DNA of 64,000 nt from CAYFYS01 sp965202905 (GCA_965202905.1 OZ241868.1:2914001-2978000), one strand, 5' to 3'; shown: positions 52,931 to 61,627, counted from the stretch's first letter. The notes: generated from the letters alone by a model not told the origin. Program-made: numbers and translations.

Positions 52931-53769
52931 TCCTGGCTCCCCAGCTCGGTCAGCGTGCGCCGGACCAGCGTCAGCGCGGCGTCCATGCGGTAGGCGGCGG
53001 TTCCGCGCACATCGTCGATCGGCGACAGCGCCCCCAGATGCTCCGCGGCGGCGATTTCGGACAAGCCGGCGTCCAGCGGCCGGCCGATCAGCGCGGCCTC
53101 GAGCGCGGGCAACCTGCGGGCGACGGCGGAGCACGAGCCGACGGCAAGGCGCGCCCCGGCCACCGTACCGTCGGCGGCGGGCTCGATCACCCCGGCCACC
53201 ATGACGATCGAGATCACCAGGTATTTGCGCGCGCCGAGCTTCAGGAAGGCGCTTCGCGCGCCCTCTGCCGGCTTGGGGACCGTGATGGCGGTGACCATCT
53301 CGTCCGGGCCGCGGACCGTCCGGCGATTGCCGGTAACGAACCCGGCGAGCGGCACCGAGCGGGATCCCTTCGAGGAGTCGAGCTCGATCGCCGCGTCGAG
53401 GCTCAGCAGGCCGGGAACGCCGTCCGCCGCGGGCGAGGCGTTGCAGACATTGCCGACGATCGTGCCGGCGTTCTGGACCTGGACGCCGCCGACCTCGCGC
53501 GCGGCAAGCCTGAGCCCGTCGAAGCACCGCGGCAGATCGGCGGCGATCATCTCCGACCAGGTCGCCAGCGCGCCGATCCGGAAATGGTCGGCGCGCTCGT
53601 CGATCCCCTTGAGCGCGGCGATCCCGGTGACGTCGAGCACATCGTCGTCGAGCGGCTTGCCGACCCGGGCGGGGTAATAATCCGTGCCGCCGGCGACGAT
53701 CGCCCGCGGCGCCTCGTTCAGCGCCGCCAGAGCCGCGTTCAGCTCGCTGGGGCGAAGATAGCTTGCCAT
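52927..53769 (-). CDS. Molybdenum hydroxylase, FAD-binding subunit
   Basis: The flavin subunit of the hydroxylase, 280 residues from the ATG at 53769. It has the FAD-loop AIVAGGTDYYPARVGKPLDD (a V-A-G-G-T-D variant), the second loop VGGVQVQNAGTIVGNVCNAS-PAAD, and CO-dehydrogenase-flavoprotein C-terminal features (RKYLVISIVMVAGVI, AVGSCSAVARRLPALEAALI). It is the first gene of the leftward operon; the regulator-binding palindrome lies 65-82 bases upstream of its start. Electrons from the Mo centre would leave through this FAD. Confidence 0.9.
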   Translation of the reverse strand: MASYLRPSELNAALAALNEAPRAIVAGGTDYYPARVGKPLDDDVLDVTGIAALKGIDERADHFRIGALATWSEMIAADLPRCFDGLRLAAREVGGVQVQNAGTIVGNVCNASPAADGVPGLLSLDAAIELDSSKGSRSVPLAGFVTGNRRTVRGPDEMVTAITVPKPAEGARSAFLKLGARKYLVISIVMVAGVIEPAADGTVAGARLAVGSCSAVARRLPALEAALIGRPLDAGLSEIAAAEHLGALSPIDDVRGTAAYRMDAALTLVRRTLTELGSQE

Positions 53770-53833
53770 CTGTTGCGCGTCCCGCTCGGGCCTGTCGGGC
53801 AAGGCCGCCGCACGGCGCGGTTGCCCCGCATAA

Positions 53834-53851
53834 TTGTTCGTATACATACAA
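53834..53851 (-). promoter_or_regulatory. Putative MarR operator before the hydroxylase operon
   Basis: TTGTTCGTATACATACAA is an 18-bp imperfect palindrome (7 of 9 positions symmetric) between the divergent hydroxylase operon and korA. A similar site, TCGTTCGTACACAAACGA, lies before the marR gene at 58856. They share TTCGTA at the same register. Confidence 0.5.
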
Positions 53852-54076
53852 ATTAGAGGGCAATCGGACCCGGCCTGTCAAGCGCAAGGCGCGGTCTCAC
53901 ATTGCGATGAGCCGGCCCGGGGCGGATCGAATCGACGCCACGGCCCGACGCGGCGTGCTATAGTTCCGGCGCTCTGGAGTTCCGGTGCCCCGGCAGGGAT
54001 GGGCGCCGGTTGACATTCGGCGGTCGGAGTCCATGACTCCGTCCGGCGCAGACGTATTCCGCAAACGGGTGGAACG

Positions 54077-55954
54077 ATGGCGACCAAGCTAGCGAGTTCC
54101 GAATCGGCCGGGGAGGCGCCCCGCAAGTCGCGCGATTCGGTGGTGATCCGGTTTGCCGGCGATTCGGGCGACGGGATGCAATTGACCGGGACCCAGTTCA
54201 CTCAGTCCACCGCGCTGATGGGCAACGATCTGGCGACGTTCCCGGATTTCCCGGCCGAGATCCGCGCGCCGATCGGCACGACCTATGGCGTATCGGCCTT
54301 CCAGATCAACTTCGCCTCCTACGACATCATGACGCCGGGCGATGCGCCGGACGTCCTGGTCGCGATGAACCCGGCCGCGCTCAAGGTCCATCTGCGCGAC
54401 GTGCCCAAGGGCGGGACCGTCATTCTCAACACCGACACGTTCAACGACCGCAACATCGCCAAGGCGGGCTATTCCGCGACCCCGCTGGAGGACGGCACAC
54501 TCGACAACCATGTCGTGATCCCGATCGACATCCAGAAGATGACGCTTGCCGCGGTCGCCGGGCTCGGGCTGACCAACAAGGAAGCCGTGCGCTGCAAGAA
54601 CATGTGGGCGCTGGGGCTGATGTGCTGGATGTACGACCGCGACCGGCAGCCGACCATCGACTGGCTCAACCAGCGCTTCGGCGCGCGCGCGCCGGCGCTG
54701 GCCCAGGCCAACATCGCCGCGCTCAATGCCGGCCACGCCTATGGCGAGACCGCCGAGCTGCCGAGCGGGGCCGGGGCCTATGTCGTGCCCAGGGCCGATG
54801 TCCGGCCGGGCGTCTACCGCGCGGTCACCGGGACCGAGGCGATCGCCTGGGGGCTGGTCACCGGGGCGCACAAGGCGGGGCTGCCGCTGTTCCTGGGCTC
54901 CTACCCCATCACCCCGGCCTCGGCGCTGTTGCACACGCTGTCGAACCTCAAGCAATACGGCGTGATCACGTTCCAGGCCGAGGACGAGATCGCTGCGGTG
55001 TGCTCCGCGATCGGCGCCTCGTTCGCCGGCGCGATCGGCGTGACCTCGAGCTCCGGGCCCGGCGTCGCGCTCAAGACCGAGGCGATCGGGCTCGCCTTCG
55101 CTGCAGAGCTTCCGCTGGTGGTGGTCAACAGCCAGCGCGGCGGCCCCTCGACCGGGCTGCCGACCAAGACCGAGCAGTCGGATCTGTTCCAGGCGGTCTA
55201 CGGCCGCAACGCCGACTCGCCGCTGCCGGTGATCGCCTCGCGGACCGCCGGAGACTGCTTCTTCACCGCGATCGAGGCGGTCCGGCTCGCGGTCAAGTAC
55301 ATGACCCCGGTGATGCTGCTGACCGACGGCTATCTTGCGAACGCGGCCGAGCCCTGGGAGATCCCCGATGTCGACGACATCGAGGACTTCAAGGTCGAGT
55401 TGAGGACGGAGCCGGACGGGTTCCATCCCTTCCTGCGCGACGACAAGACGCTGGCGCGAAACTGGGCGACGCCGGGAACGCCGGAACTGATGCACCGGAT
55501 CGGCGGCATCGAGAAGAGCTACGAGACCGGCCACATCTCCTACGACCCCGACAACCACCACCGGATGACCAAGGTCCGCGCGGCCAAGGTCGACGGCGTC
55601 GCCGACGACATACCCGAACAGGAAGTCTCGACCGGACCGTGCTCCGGCAAGCTCGCGGTGGTCGGCTGGGGCTCGACCTTCGGGGCGATCGGCCAGGCGG
55701 TCGGGCGGGTCAACGCGGCCGGCCTCCAGGTCGCCCATATCCACATCCGCCACATCTGGCCGCTGCCCAGGAACCTCGGCGATCTGCTGCGCGGCTATGA
55801 GCGGATCCTGGTGCCGGAGATGAACAACGGCCAGCTGGTAAAGGTGCTGCGCGCCGAGTACCTGGCGCCGGCGGAAGGGCTCAACCAGATTTCCGGCCTG
55901 CCGTTCAAGGTCGCCGACCTCGAAGCGGCGATCCGCGAGCGTGTGGAGAAGTAG
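54077..55954 (+). CDS. korA: 2-oxoacid:ferredoxin oxidoreductase, alpha subunit (gamma-alpha fusion)
   Basis: Oxidises a 2-oxoacid (2-oxoglutarate being the common one) with CoA to acyl-CoA and CO2 and reduces ferredoxin. 625 residues: an N-terminal gamma domain (VVIRFAGDSGDGMQLTGTQF, FPDFPAEIRAPIGTTYGVSA) then an alpha domain (SYPITPASALLHTLSNLKQY, ITFQAEDEIAAVCSAIGASF, SSSGPGVALKTEAIGLAFAA, NSQRGGPSTGLPTKTEQSDL). It starts at the ATG at 54077. It is divergent from the hydroxylase operon across about 300 bases containing the putative operator, and korB follows after 1 base. In benzoyl-CoA reductase systems the same enzyme supplies low-potential electrons. Confidence 0.94.
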   Translation: MATKLASSESAGEAPRKSRDSVVIRFAGDSGDGMQLTGTQFTQSTALMGNDLATFPDFPAEIRAPIGTTYGVSAFQINFASYDIMTPGDAPDVLVAMNPAALKVHLRDVPKGGTVILNTDTFNDRNIAKAGYSATPLEDGTLDNHVVIPIDIQKMTLAAVAGLGLTNKEAVRCKNMWALGLMCWMYDRDRQPTIDWLNQRFGARAPALAQANIAALNAGHAYGETAELPSGAGAYVVPRADVRPGVYRAVTGTEAIAWGLVTGAHKAGLPLFLGSYPITPASALLHTLSNLKQYGVITFQAEDEIAAVCSAIGASFAGAIGVTSSSGPGVALKTEAIGLAFAAELPLVVVNSQRGGPSTGLPTKTEQSDLFQAVYGRNADSPLPVIASRTAGDCFFTAIEAVRLAVKYMTPVMLLTDGYLANAAEPWEIPDVDDIEDFKVELRTEPDGFHPFLRDDKTLARNWATPGTPELMHRIGGIEKSYETGHISYDPDNHHRMTKVRAAKVDGVADDIPEQEVSTGPCSGKLAVVGWGSTFGAIGQAVGRVNAAGLQVAHIHIRHIWPLPRNLGDLLRGYERILVPEMNNGQLVKVLRAEYLAPAEGLNQISGLPFKVADLEAAIRERVEK

Positions 55955-55955
55955 T

Positions 55956-56987
55956 ATGAACGTCCAGATCCCCGTCGAGCGGCTCAAGCCCGCCGATTAC
56001 GCCTCCGACCAGGAAGTGCGCTGGTGCCCCGGCTGCGGCGACTATGCGATCGTCAAATCGGTGCAGCGGACGATGGCCGACCTGCAGCTCCTGCCGGAAA
56101 AGGTGGTGTTCGTCTCCGGCATCGGCTGCGCGGCGCGGTTCCCCTATTACATGGCGACCTACGGCTTCCACACGATCCACGGCCGCGCCCCGGCGCTGGC
56201 GACCGGAACGAAGCTCGCCAACCCCGATCTCGATCTCTGGGTGGTCATGGGCGACGGCGACTGCCTGTCGATCGGCGGCAACCACACGCTGCACGCGCTG
56301 CGCCGCAACGTCGACATGCAGATGCTGCTGTTCAACAATGAGATCTACGGGCTGACCAAGGGCCAGTACTCGCCGACCTCGCGGCTCGGCACGCGCTCGC
56401 CCTCGACGCCGCAGGGCTCGGTCGATTCGCCGGTCAACGCGACGGTCTTCGCGCTCGGCGCCGGCGCCCGGTTCGTCGCGCGCTCGGTCGACACCAACCA
56501 GAAGCATTTGCCCGAGATGCTCCGGCGGGCGCATGCGCACAAGGGCGCCTCGTTCGTCGAGATCATCCAGAACTGCATCGTCTATAACGACGGCGCGTTC
56601 TCGGAGTGGACCGAAAAGTCGGCCGCGGCCGACTCCCAGGTCGTGGTCGGGCACGGCGAGAAGCTGATCTACGGCAAAGACCGCGACAAGGGCCTGCGGA
56701 TTGCTCCCGGCAGGCTGGGCCTCGAGACGGTCGCCATCGGCCGGGACGGCGTCACCGAGGACGATATCCTGGTCCATGACGAGACCGACCGGACATTGGC
56801 CGGGCTCCTCGGCGCGATGGAGCATCCCGGGTTCCCCGTCGCCCTCGGCGTGCTCTACTGCGATCCGGCGGAGTCCTACGAGTCGGCGGTTCACGCCCAG
56901 ATCGAGCAGGTCAGGCAGAAGACGCCGGCCGGCGATCTCAACGCGATGCTGCGGCGGGGCCGGACCTGGACCGTCGCGCCCGGCTGA
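55956..56987 (+). CDS. korB: 2-oxoacid:ferredoxin oxidoreductase, beta subunit
   Basis: The thiamine-diphosphate- and [4Fe-4S]-binding subunit, 343 residues. It has VRWCPGCGDYAIVKSVQRTM (C-x2-C for the cluster), SGIGCAARFPYYMATYGFHT, the ThDP motif VVMGDGDCLSIGGNHTLHAL and FNNEIYGLTKGQYSPTS. The ATG is at 55956, one base after the korA stop. The length and domain content match KorB/OorB-type enzymes without a separate delta (ferredoxin) subunit, so an external ferredoxin is needed; none is encoded in this window. Confidence 0.95.
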   Translation: MNVQIPVERLKPADYASDQEVRWCPGCGDYAIVKSVQRTMADLQLLPEKVVFVSGIGCAARFPYYMATYGFHTIHGRAPALATGTKLANPDLDLWVVMGDGDCLSIGGNHTLHALRRNVDMQMLLFNNEIYGLTKGQYSPTSRLGTRSPSTPQGSVDSPVNATVFALGAGARFVARSVDTNQKHLPEMLRRAHAHKGASFVEIIQNCIVYNDGAFSEWTEKSAAADSQVVVGHGEKLIYGKDRDKGLRIAPGRLGLETVAIGRDGVTEDDILVHDETDRTLAGLLGAMEHPGFPVALGVLYCDPAESYESAVHAQIEQVRQKTPAGDLNAMLRRGRTWTVAPG

Positions 56988-57078
56988 ACTCCGGGGCTGA
57001 GATCCGGCGGGGCTTTACCCCCATCGGCCCTCGGCTATCATGGCTTCGAGCGCATGTCAGGAGCCTTGGGAGCCGTGA

Positions 57079-58395
57079 ATGTCCCATAGCGTCGCCGTCG
57101 TGGGATCGGGTCCCGGCGGCATGTATGTGGCCCAGGGCCTGATCGACAAGCTGCCCGGCTGCCGGGTCGACATCTTCGACCGCCTGCTTTCGCCGTTCGG
57201 GCTGATCCGCGGCGGCGTGGCGCCGGATCATCAGACCACCAAGCGCGTCAGCCGCGCGTTCGAGAAGACCATGCTGGCGGACGGCGTGCGCTTCATCGGC
57301 AATGTCGAAATCGGGCGCGATATCGAGATCGGCGAGCTTGAAGAGGCCTACGACGCCGTGGTGCTGGCCTACGGCGCACCCTTCGACAACCGGCTCGGCG
57401 TCCCGGGCGAGGACAAGATCAACGTCTTCGGCTCCAACGCCTTCGTCGGCTGGTATAACTGCCATCCGGACTTCATCGACCTCGACCCGAACCTCAACGT
57501 CTCCGCCGTCGCGGTGATCGGGGTCGGCAACGTCGCCGTCGACGTCGCCCGCGTGCTCGCCAAGACTCCCTCGGAGCTGTCGGTCACCGATCTCGCCGCT
57601 TACGCGGGGGCGGCGATCGATGCGGCGCCGATCCGCGACATCTACATGTTCGGCCGGCGCGGGCCGGTCGAGGCGGCCTTCACCAACGTCGAGCTGCGCG
57701 AGATGGGCGGGCTCGAGAACGCTCAGCCGATCGTGAACCTCGCTCACCTGCCCGAAGCGGTGGCGGCCCCCCACATGTCCGACCGCGATCTGCGGCTCCG
57801 GGCCAGGAACGTCGCCACCATGCGCGGCTTCGATGCGGTCTCGGGCCACGGCAAGGAGAAGCGGGTCCATTTCAGCTTCTTCGCCAGCCCGGTCGAGATC
57901 CTCGGCGGAGAGCGGGTCGAGGGCGTTCGCATGGAGCGCACCAAGGTCGAGGACGGCCGCTGCGTCCCGGTCGGCGAGATCTTCGAAGTCGAATGCGGGC
58001 TGGTGATTACCTGCATCGGCAGTCGGGCCGAGCCGCTGGACAGCGTGCCGTTCGACGACCGCAAGGGGATCGTCGTCCACGAGGACGGACGGGTTCGGCC
58101 CGGGCTCTACGCCGCCGGCTGGGTCAAGCGCGGGGCGACCGGGACGATCGGGACCAACAAGAACGATTCGCTGGCCGTCGCCGACCTGCTGATCGGCGAC
58201 CTCCGCGGGCCCGGGAAGGACGGCCCGTCCGCCTTCGACGCCGTCGCCAGGGAACGCGGCCTGCGGGTCGTCAGCTACCCCGACTGGCGGCGCATCGATC
58301 GCCTGGAGACCGCAGCCGCGCCGGACGGCGCGCCGCGCCGCAAGTTCGTCACCCCCGAAGAGATGCTGGCGGCGCTAGACCAGCCGCCGCAATAG
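57079..58395 (+). CDS. fprA: Ferredoxin-NADP reductase (FprA/adrenodoxin reductase type)
   Basis: A 438-residue flavoprotein of the adrenodoxin-reductase family that passes electrons between NADPH and ferredoxin. FAD-binding N-terminus VAVVGSGPGGMYVAQGLIDK, FGLIRGGVAPDHQTTKRVSR, NADP-binding VAVIGVGNVAVDVARVLAKT, and the C-terminal KRGATGTIGTNKNDSLAVAD that closes over FAD. It follows korB by 91 bases on the same strand. It could balance the ferredoxin and NADP(H) pools while the oxidoreductase runs. Its 3' end overlaps the convergent marR by 21 bases. Confidence 0.92.
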   Translation: MSHSVAVVGSGPGGMYVAQGLIDKLPGCRVDIFDRLLSPFGLIRGGVAPDHQTTKRVSRAFEKTMLADGVRFIGNVEIGRDIEIGELEEAYDAVVLAYGAPFDNRLGVPGEDKINVFGSNAFVGWYNCHPDFIDLDPNLNVSAVAVIGVGNVAVDVARVLAKTPSELSVTDLAAYAGAAIDAAPIRDIYMFGRRGPVEAAFTNVELREMGGLENAQPIVNLAHLPEAVAAPHMSDRDLRLRARNVATMRGFDAVSGHGKEKRVHFSFFASPVEILGGERVEGVRMERTKVEDGRCVPVGEIFEVECGLVITCIGSRAEPLDSVPFDDRKGIVVHEDGRVRPGLYAAGWVKRGATGTIGTNKNDSLAVADLLIGDLRGPGKDGPSAFDAVARERGLRVVSYPDWRRIDRLETAAAPDGAPRRKFVTPEEMLAALDQPPQ

Positions 58396-58833
58396 CGCCA
58401 GGAATGACCGGCGCTCCGCCTCGCTCAGGGGGGCGAGCGTCGCGTCGGTGATCGCATGGCCGTCATGCGCCATCGCGGCGACCAGCGCCGAACCCTGTGC
58501 GGTGAGGCTGAGGACGAGGCGCCTGCGGTCCGTGGCGTCCGGGCGGCGGTCGATCAACTTGCGCGCCAACAGGCGCTTGATCACGCCCTGCATGGTGGCC
58601 GCGTCCACCGCGATGCGCCGGCCGAGCTCGTTCTGCGAGACCTCGCCCAGATCGGCGAGCTTGACCAGCGCTGCGAATTGCAGCGGGGTGAGTTGATCGT
58701 CGCCGATCATCGCCTGGAAGATCGCCGCATGGCGCTGGTGCGCCCGGCGCAGCAGATGGCCGACCTGATCCTCCAGCGCGTAGTCCCCGGCGGAGCCGGG
58801 TTCCGCCTCCCCGGCCTTGGCGACCGATTTCAT
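58375..58833 (-). CDS. MarR family transcriptional regulator
   Basis: A 152-residue winged-helix regulator with the MarR layout: QVGHLLRRAHQRHAAIFQAM, LTPLQFAALVKLADLGEVSQ, the recognition region NELGRRIAVDAATMQGVIKR and the wing RRPDATDRRRLVLSLTAQG. I chose the ATG at 58833; an upstream start would place coding sequence over its own probable operator (58856-58873). The related site before the hydroxylase operon suggests that it represses both until a pathway acid is bound. BadR, the benzoyl-CoA-pathway regulator, is also a MarR protein, which fits but does not prove the case. Confidence 0.88.
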   Translation of the reverse strand: MKSVAKAGEAEPGSAGDYALEDQVGHLLRRAHQRHAAIFQAMIGDDQLTPLQFAALVKLADLGEVSQNELGRRIAVDAATMQGVIKRLLARKLIDRRPDATDRRRLVLSLTAQGSALVAAMAHDGHAITDATLAPLSEAERRSFLALLRRLV

Positions 58834-58855
58834 CGAGCGGTCCGGTCCGGCAAAT

Positions 58856-58873
58856 TCGTTCGTACACAAACGA
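58856..58873 (-). promoter_or_regulatory. Putative operator before marR
   Basis: TCGTTCGTACACAAACGA is an 18-bp imperfect palindrome (7 of 9 positions symmetric), 23-40 bases before the marR ATG. It resembles the site at 53834-53851, so autoregulation is likely. Confidence 0.5.
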
Positions 58874-58962
58874 TGGCCGAGCCCCGGAATCGTGTCAAGG
58901 CGACAAGCGGGTCATCCCCGCGCGTGCGGGAACGGGGCGCCGCCCGTCCGGATCTGCCCGCT

Positions 58963-59046
58963 AGTGGATCAACCGAGACATTTGAATCCCCCGGCCGAGG
59001 ACGATCTGGCGACCATAACGCATTCAAATGTCTCGATAAGTTGATC
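58963..59046. repeat. Dispersed repeat with inverted ends (MITE-like)
   Basis: An 84-base element. GATCAACCGAGACATTTGAA near 58967 is repeated in inverted form at 59023-59046, with a 4-base insertion (TTAT) in the right arm. The left 55 bases recur at 43823-43877. Beginning with CTAG and having terminal inverted repeats, it resembles a small non-autonomous mobile element. Confidence 0.65.
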
Positions 59047-59059
59047 TATCGACATAAAA

Positions 59060-59093
59060 CCAGTGGTTCGAAGCGAAAGATTCGAACCACTGG
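59060..59093. repeat. 13-bp perfect inverted repeat
   Basis: CCAGTGGTTCGAA (59060-59072) is exactly complementary to 59081-59093 around the loop GCGAAAGA. It lies between the short repeat and the transposase remnant. It could be an insertion-sequence end that inverted on itself, or a hairpin. Confidence 0.6.
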
Positions 59094-59434
59094 CGGATTG
59101 CTTCCAACGTTTGGACCCTCTCTTTCTTTCTTGCAGCGATGATTTCCTCGGGTTGGGCGGTCCGGGCGAATGGCTTGGCTTCGGTGGCGTCGTGCTCGTC
59201 GATGAAGCGGTGGATGGCGTCCCGGAGTTCGCCGACGGAGCGGAAGACCCCGTGCTCGACTGGCGTTGAGCAGGCCGGCGCGTAGCGCCACATCAGACCG
59301 GGGCGAATGACGTGGATGACGCCCGGGATCGCCCGCCGGTCATCGACCCGCGGCGCGCCGCGCGCCTTGTCGGGCGACAGCGGCTGGATGCGGGCGGGCT
59401 GAGCCTCGGAACACCAGAAATAGCGGTCGGACAT
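59094..59434 (-). mobile_element. Chimeric transposase remnant (IS5-like start, IS630-like end)
   Basis: From the ATG at 59434 the frame reads SDRYFWCSEAQPARIQPLSP and RVDDRRAIPGVIHVIRPGLM then WRYAPA, the N-terminal part of IS5-family transposases. After about 50 residues it switches in frame to VFRSVGELRDAIHRFIDEHD, KPFARTAQPEEIIAARKKER, VQTLEAI, the typical end of IS630-family transposases. Neither active-site triad is present, so it is a dead fusion of two insertion-sequence remnants. It marks the boundary between the catabolic region and the right-hand polysaccharide genes. Confidence 0.7.
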
Positions 59435-59692
59435 GGCGCCTCCCCTACATTTTGGGGTCTCCAACCACAGAGCAGCCTGAATGACAACCCGTTTACAGGT
59501 CCTGAGCCTGAGAGAGCCGGCCTTGCGCCACCAGGCGGATTGCGACACGGTGCGCCCGCACACTGCCCATGGTCCAGTAGTCCAGGGTCCAGTAGTCCAG
59601 CCCGGCGGGATTCCCGGAACGCGCGAGGACATGCGGACGGCGCCCCCATGAGCCGGTATGCCCATCCGGTATGCCCTTAAGGACGAGACAGG
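59435..59692. other. Gene-free spacer with short tandem repeats
   Basis: No coding frame stands out. GGTCCAGTAGTCCA occurs twice in tandem (59571 and 59586, period 15), and CCGGTATGCC occurs twice near 59652-59672. The promoter for the right-hand polysaccharide genes probably lies here, but no clear -35/-10 pair is visible. Confidence 0.5.
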
Positions 59693-61627
59693 ATGGCCGA
59701 GACCAGCGATCCCGCACGAAGCCTGCTCGTGATCGTCGAGACGCCGGAGGCCGCGCTTCCCGCGCTCGATTGGCCCGGGATCCTGGGCGAGACGGCCGGG
59801 CTCGATTACGCGGTCGTCCTCGCCTTCGCCGATGCGCCGCTGGAGGATCCGCTCGAAGCGTTGCGCGATCGGGGTGTGCGGGCCGAAATCGTCGATTGCG
59901 CCGACCTTCTGGTGGCGGCCATGCGCGGGGAAATCCCCGGTTTCAGACAAATCCTGGCGCAGCTGGTCCGGGTGACGAACGAAGATCCGGACTTCTGGCT
60001 CACCAAGCTGTCGGAGGTCAACTTCACCCGCCCGCTCTGGTTCGAGCTCGTCCGCCTCACGGTGGTGGTCGATACCCTCGACAGCCGCGGTTTCGCCCGA
60101 TGCGTCAGCGTTGCCGGCGCGGACTTCGCTGCGCTCGTCGGTCGTCTGCTCATGGCTCGGGGCATTGGCCACACGGCGGCGCCGATCGGGGCGCGCCGGG
60201 TGGGCGGTCCGCTGATCCCGATCCGGGTCCTGGGCAAGCTCCTGCTCAATGTCGGCCGCGAGCTTCGGGCCTGGACCGCGGCGCGCCGATTGCCGGCCGT
60301 TCGGCCGGCGAAGGTCCTGGCCTATGCCGACTACCCGGACAACTGGCATGAAGCGGAGCAGCCGCCGCACTCGCGGATGACCGGCCGTCTCAGCGAAGTC
60401 GCACCGCAAGACGCCGGGCTTTCATACTGCATCAGCGTCTCGCGCAGGAACCAACCAATGCTGCGGCGGGGACGCGAAATCGTGGAGAACGCCGCGCGCG
60501 CGGCGACCTTCCGGCCGGATCTGCCGGTTGTGGTCGTCGAACGTTGCGCCTCTTTGCGCGACCTTCTGCGATGCCATCTGCGGCCGGCCAGCCATTTCCG
60601 CTGGATGAGGAGAGCATGGGCGGTGGGCCGCCGCGGCGCGGTCGTCTACCGCGGCATCGACATCGGAGACCGCCTGCGCGAGGCCGTGCTCGACGCCGGC
60701 CTGGTCGATATCCCCAAGAACAGTTACTTCGAGACCTGCCTGCGGCGACTCCTCGCCGCGACCGGCGCCCGGAAGGTGATCGCGCCGCTGTTCGAGCTGG
60801 CCGAGGGCCGCGCCGTGCTGCGCGCGGCCAACCGGTCGGGCGCCCGCACGATCGCCATGCAGCACGGCTCCGTCGGCCTCGGGCATCGCTGGCGCTTCTC
60901 CCTGGTCGCCGGAGTCCTGGCCGGCGCCGGCCGGCCCGGGGCCGAGACCTCCCCGCAGGCGATCGCGGTGGAGGGCCATCCCGCCGCGGGCTGGCTCCGC
61001 GAGGACGGCTTTCCCGAGCCGCGGATCGCCGCGGTGGGCGCCCCCCGCCTCGCGAACCCGCTGCCGCCCTATGACCCCGACGACATCGGCACGAGCGTGC
61101 TGGTGCTGGGCGATCTTCACTTCTGGCCGGCGATGTTCCGGTGGTGCCTCTCCCACCTTGCCGAGCGTGGCTTCCATCTCGTTCTGCGCTCCCACCCCTT
61201 GGCCCGCGAACGAGTCCGCGGCTGGTTCCAGCGCGAAACGGCCTCGGGACGGGAGAATATCGTCCTTTCGGATACCGGCATCGGCCTGGACGCGGAGCTG
61301 AGGCGAACCAAACCTTTCGCGCTGGTGGTGAGCGCGACCGGGGCGGGACTCGATGCCGCGCTGGCCGGCTGGCCGGTGGGCATCCGGCGTTCGAACTGGC
61401 TGCCGGACGGCAATCCTCTGTCGGTCGCCGGCGACGACGCGGTATTCGCGAGCGCCGACGCTACGCGGTTCCGGGATTGGCTGACCCGGCTTCACCGGGA
61501 CAGGGGCTACCGGTGCGCCTATGGCGAGCGCTGCCGACGCGGGGCCTCGGAGCTGGTCGCCGAGACCGGGCGCGAGGCGGCGGCGCGACTGATCCGGCTG
61601 GTGGCCGCGGACGGCGATACGGGGTGA
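59693..61627 (+). CDS. Predicted surface-carbohydrate biosynthesis protein (GT-B-like)
   Basis: A 644-residue cytoplasmic protein. The N-terminal half is variable. The C-terminal half (from about residue 330) looks like a GT-B transferase of capsule or surface-carbohydrate families: YRGIDIGDRLREAVLDAGLV, VIAPLFELAEGRAVLRAANR, TIAMQHGSVGLGHRW, LVLGDLHFWPAMFRW, LVLRSHPLARERVRGWF and a final VVSATGAGLDAALAGWPVGI resembling a nucleotide-sugar pocket. The M-Q-H-G motif recurs in CMP-KDO/poly-glycerophosphate-type transferases. Together with the ABC exporter and UDP-sugar dehydratase that follow, it probably belongs to a polysaccharide or glycan assembly locus. Exact activity is unknown. Confidence 0.6.
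   Translation: MAETSDPARSLLVIVETPEAALPALDWPGILGETAGLDYAVVLAFADAPLEDPLEALRDRGVRAEIVDCADLLVAAMRGEIPGFRQILAQLVRVTNEDPDFWLTKLSEVNFTRPLWFELVRLTVVVDTLDSRGFARCVSVAGADFAALVGRLLMARGIGHTAAPIGARRVGGPLIPIRVLGKLLLNVGRELRAWTAARRLPAVRPAKVLAYADYPDNWHEAEQPPHSRMTGRLSEVAPQDAGLSYCISVSRRNQPMLRRGREIVENAARAATFRPDLPVVVVERCASLRDLLRCHLRPASHFRWMRRAWAVGRRGAVVYRGIDIGDRLREAVLDAGLVDIPKNSYFETCLRRLLAATGARKVIAPLFELAEGRAVLRAANRSGARTIAMQHGSVGLGHRWRFSLVAGVLAGAGRPGAETSPQAIAVEGHPAAGWLREDGFPEPRIAAVGAPRLANPLPPYDPDDIGTSVLVLGDLHFWPAMFRWCLSHLAERGFHLVLRSHPLARERVRGWFQRETASGRENIVLSDTGIGLDAELRRTKPFALVVSATGAGLDAALAGWPVGIRRSNWLPDGNPLSVAGDDAVFASADATRFRDWLTRLHRDRGYRCAYGERCRRGASELVAETGREAAARLIRLVAADGDTG

Noticed and set aside
50168..53887. A 1239-residue hydroxylase reading through the FAD subunit region
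   Set aside because: The part before 52930 is out of frame with the real FAD-subunit gene (52927-53769) and is Arg/Ala-rich noise. The ATG at 52930 starts exactly at the 2Fe-2S domain.
58909..58936. GGGTCATCCCCGCGCGTGCG followed by GGAACGG resembles a type I-E CRISPR repeat
   Set aside because: There is only one copy, with no second repeat or spacer within hundreds of bases, and no cas genes are in the window. Single GC palindromes of this kind occur as ordinary intergenic repeats.
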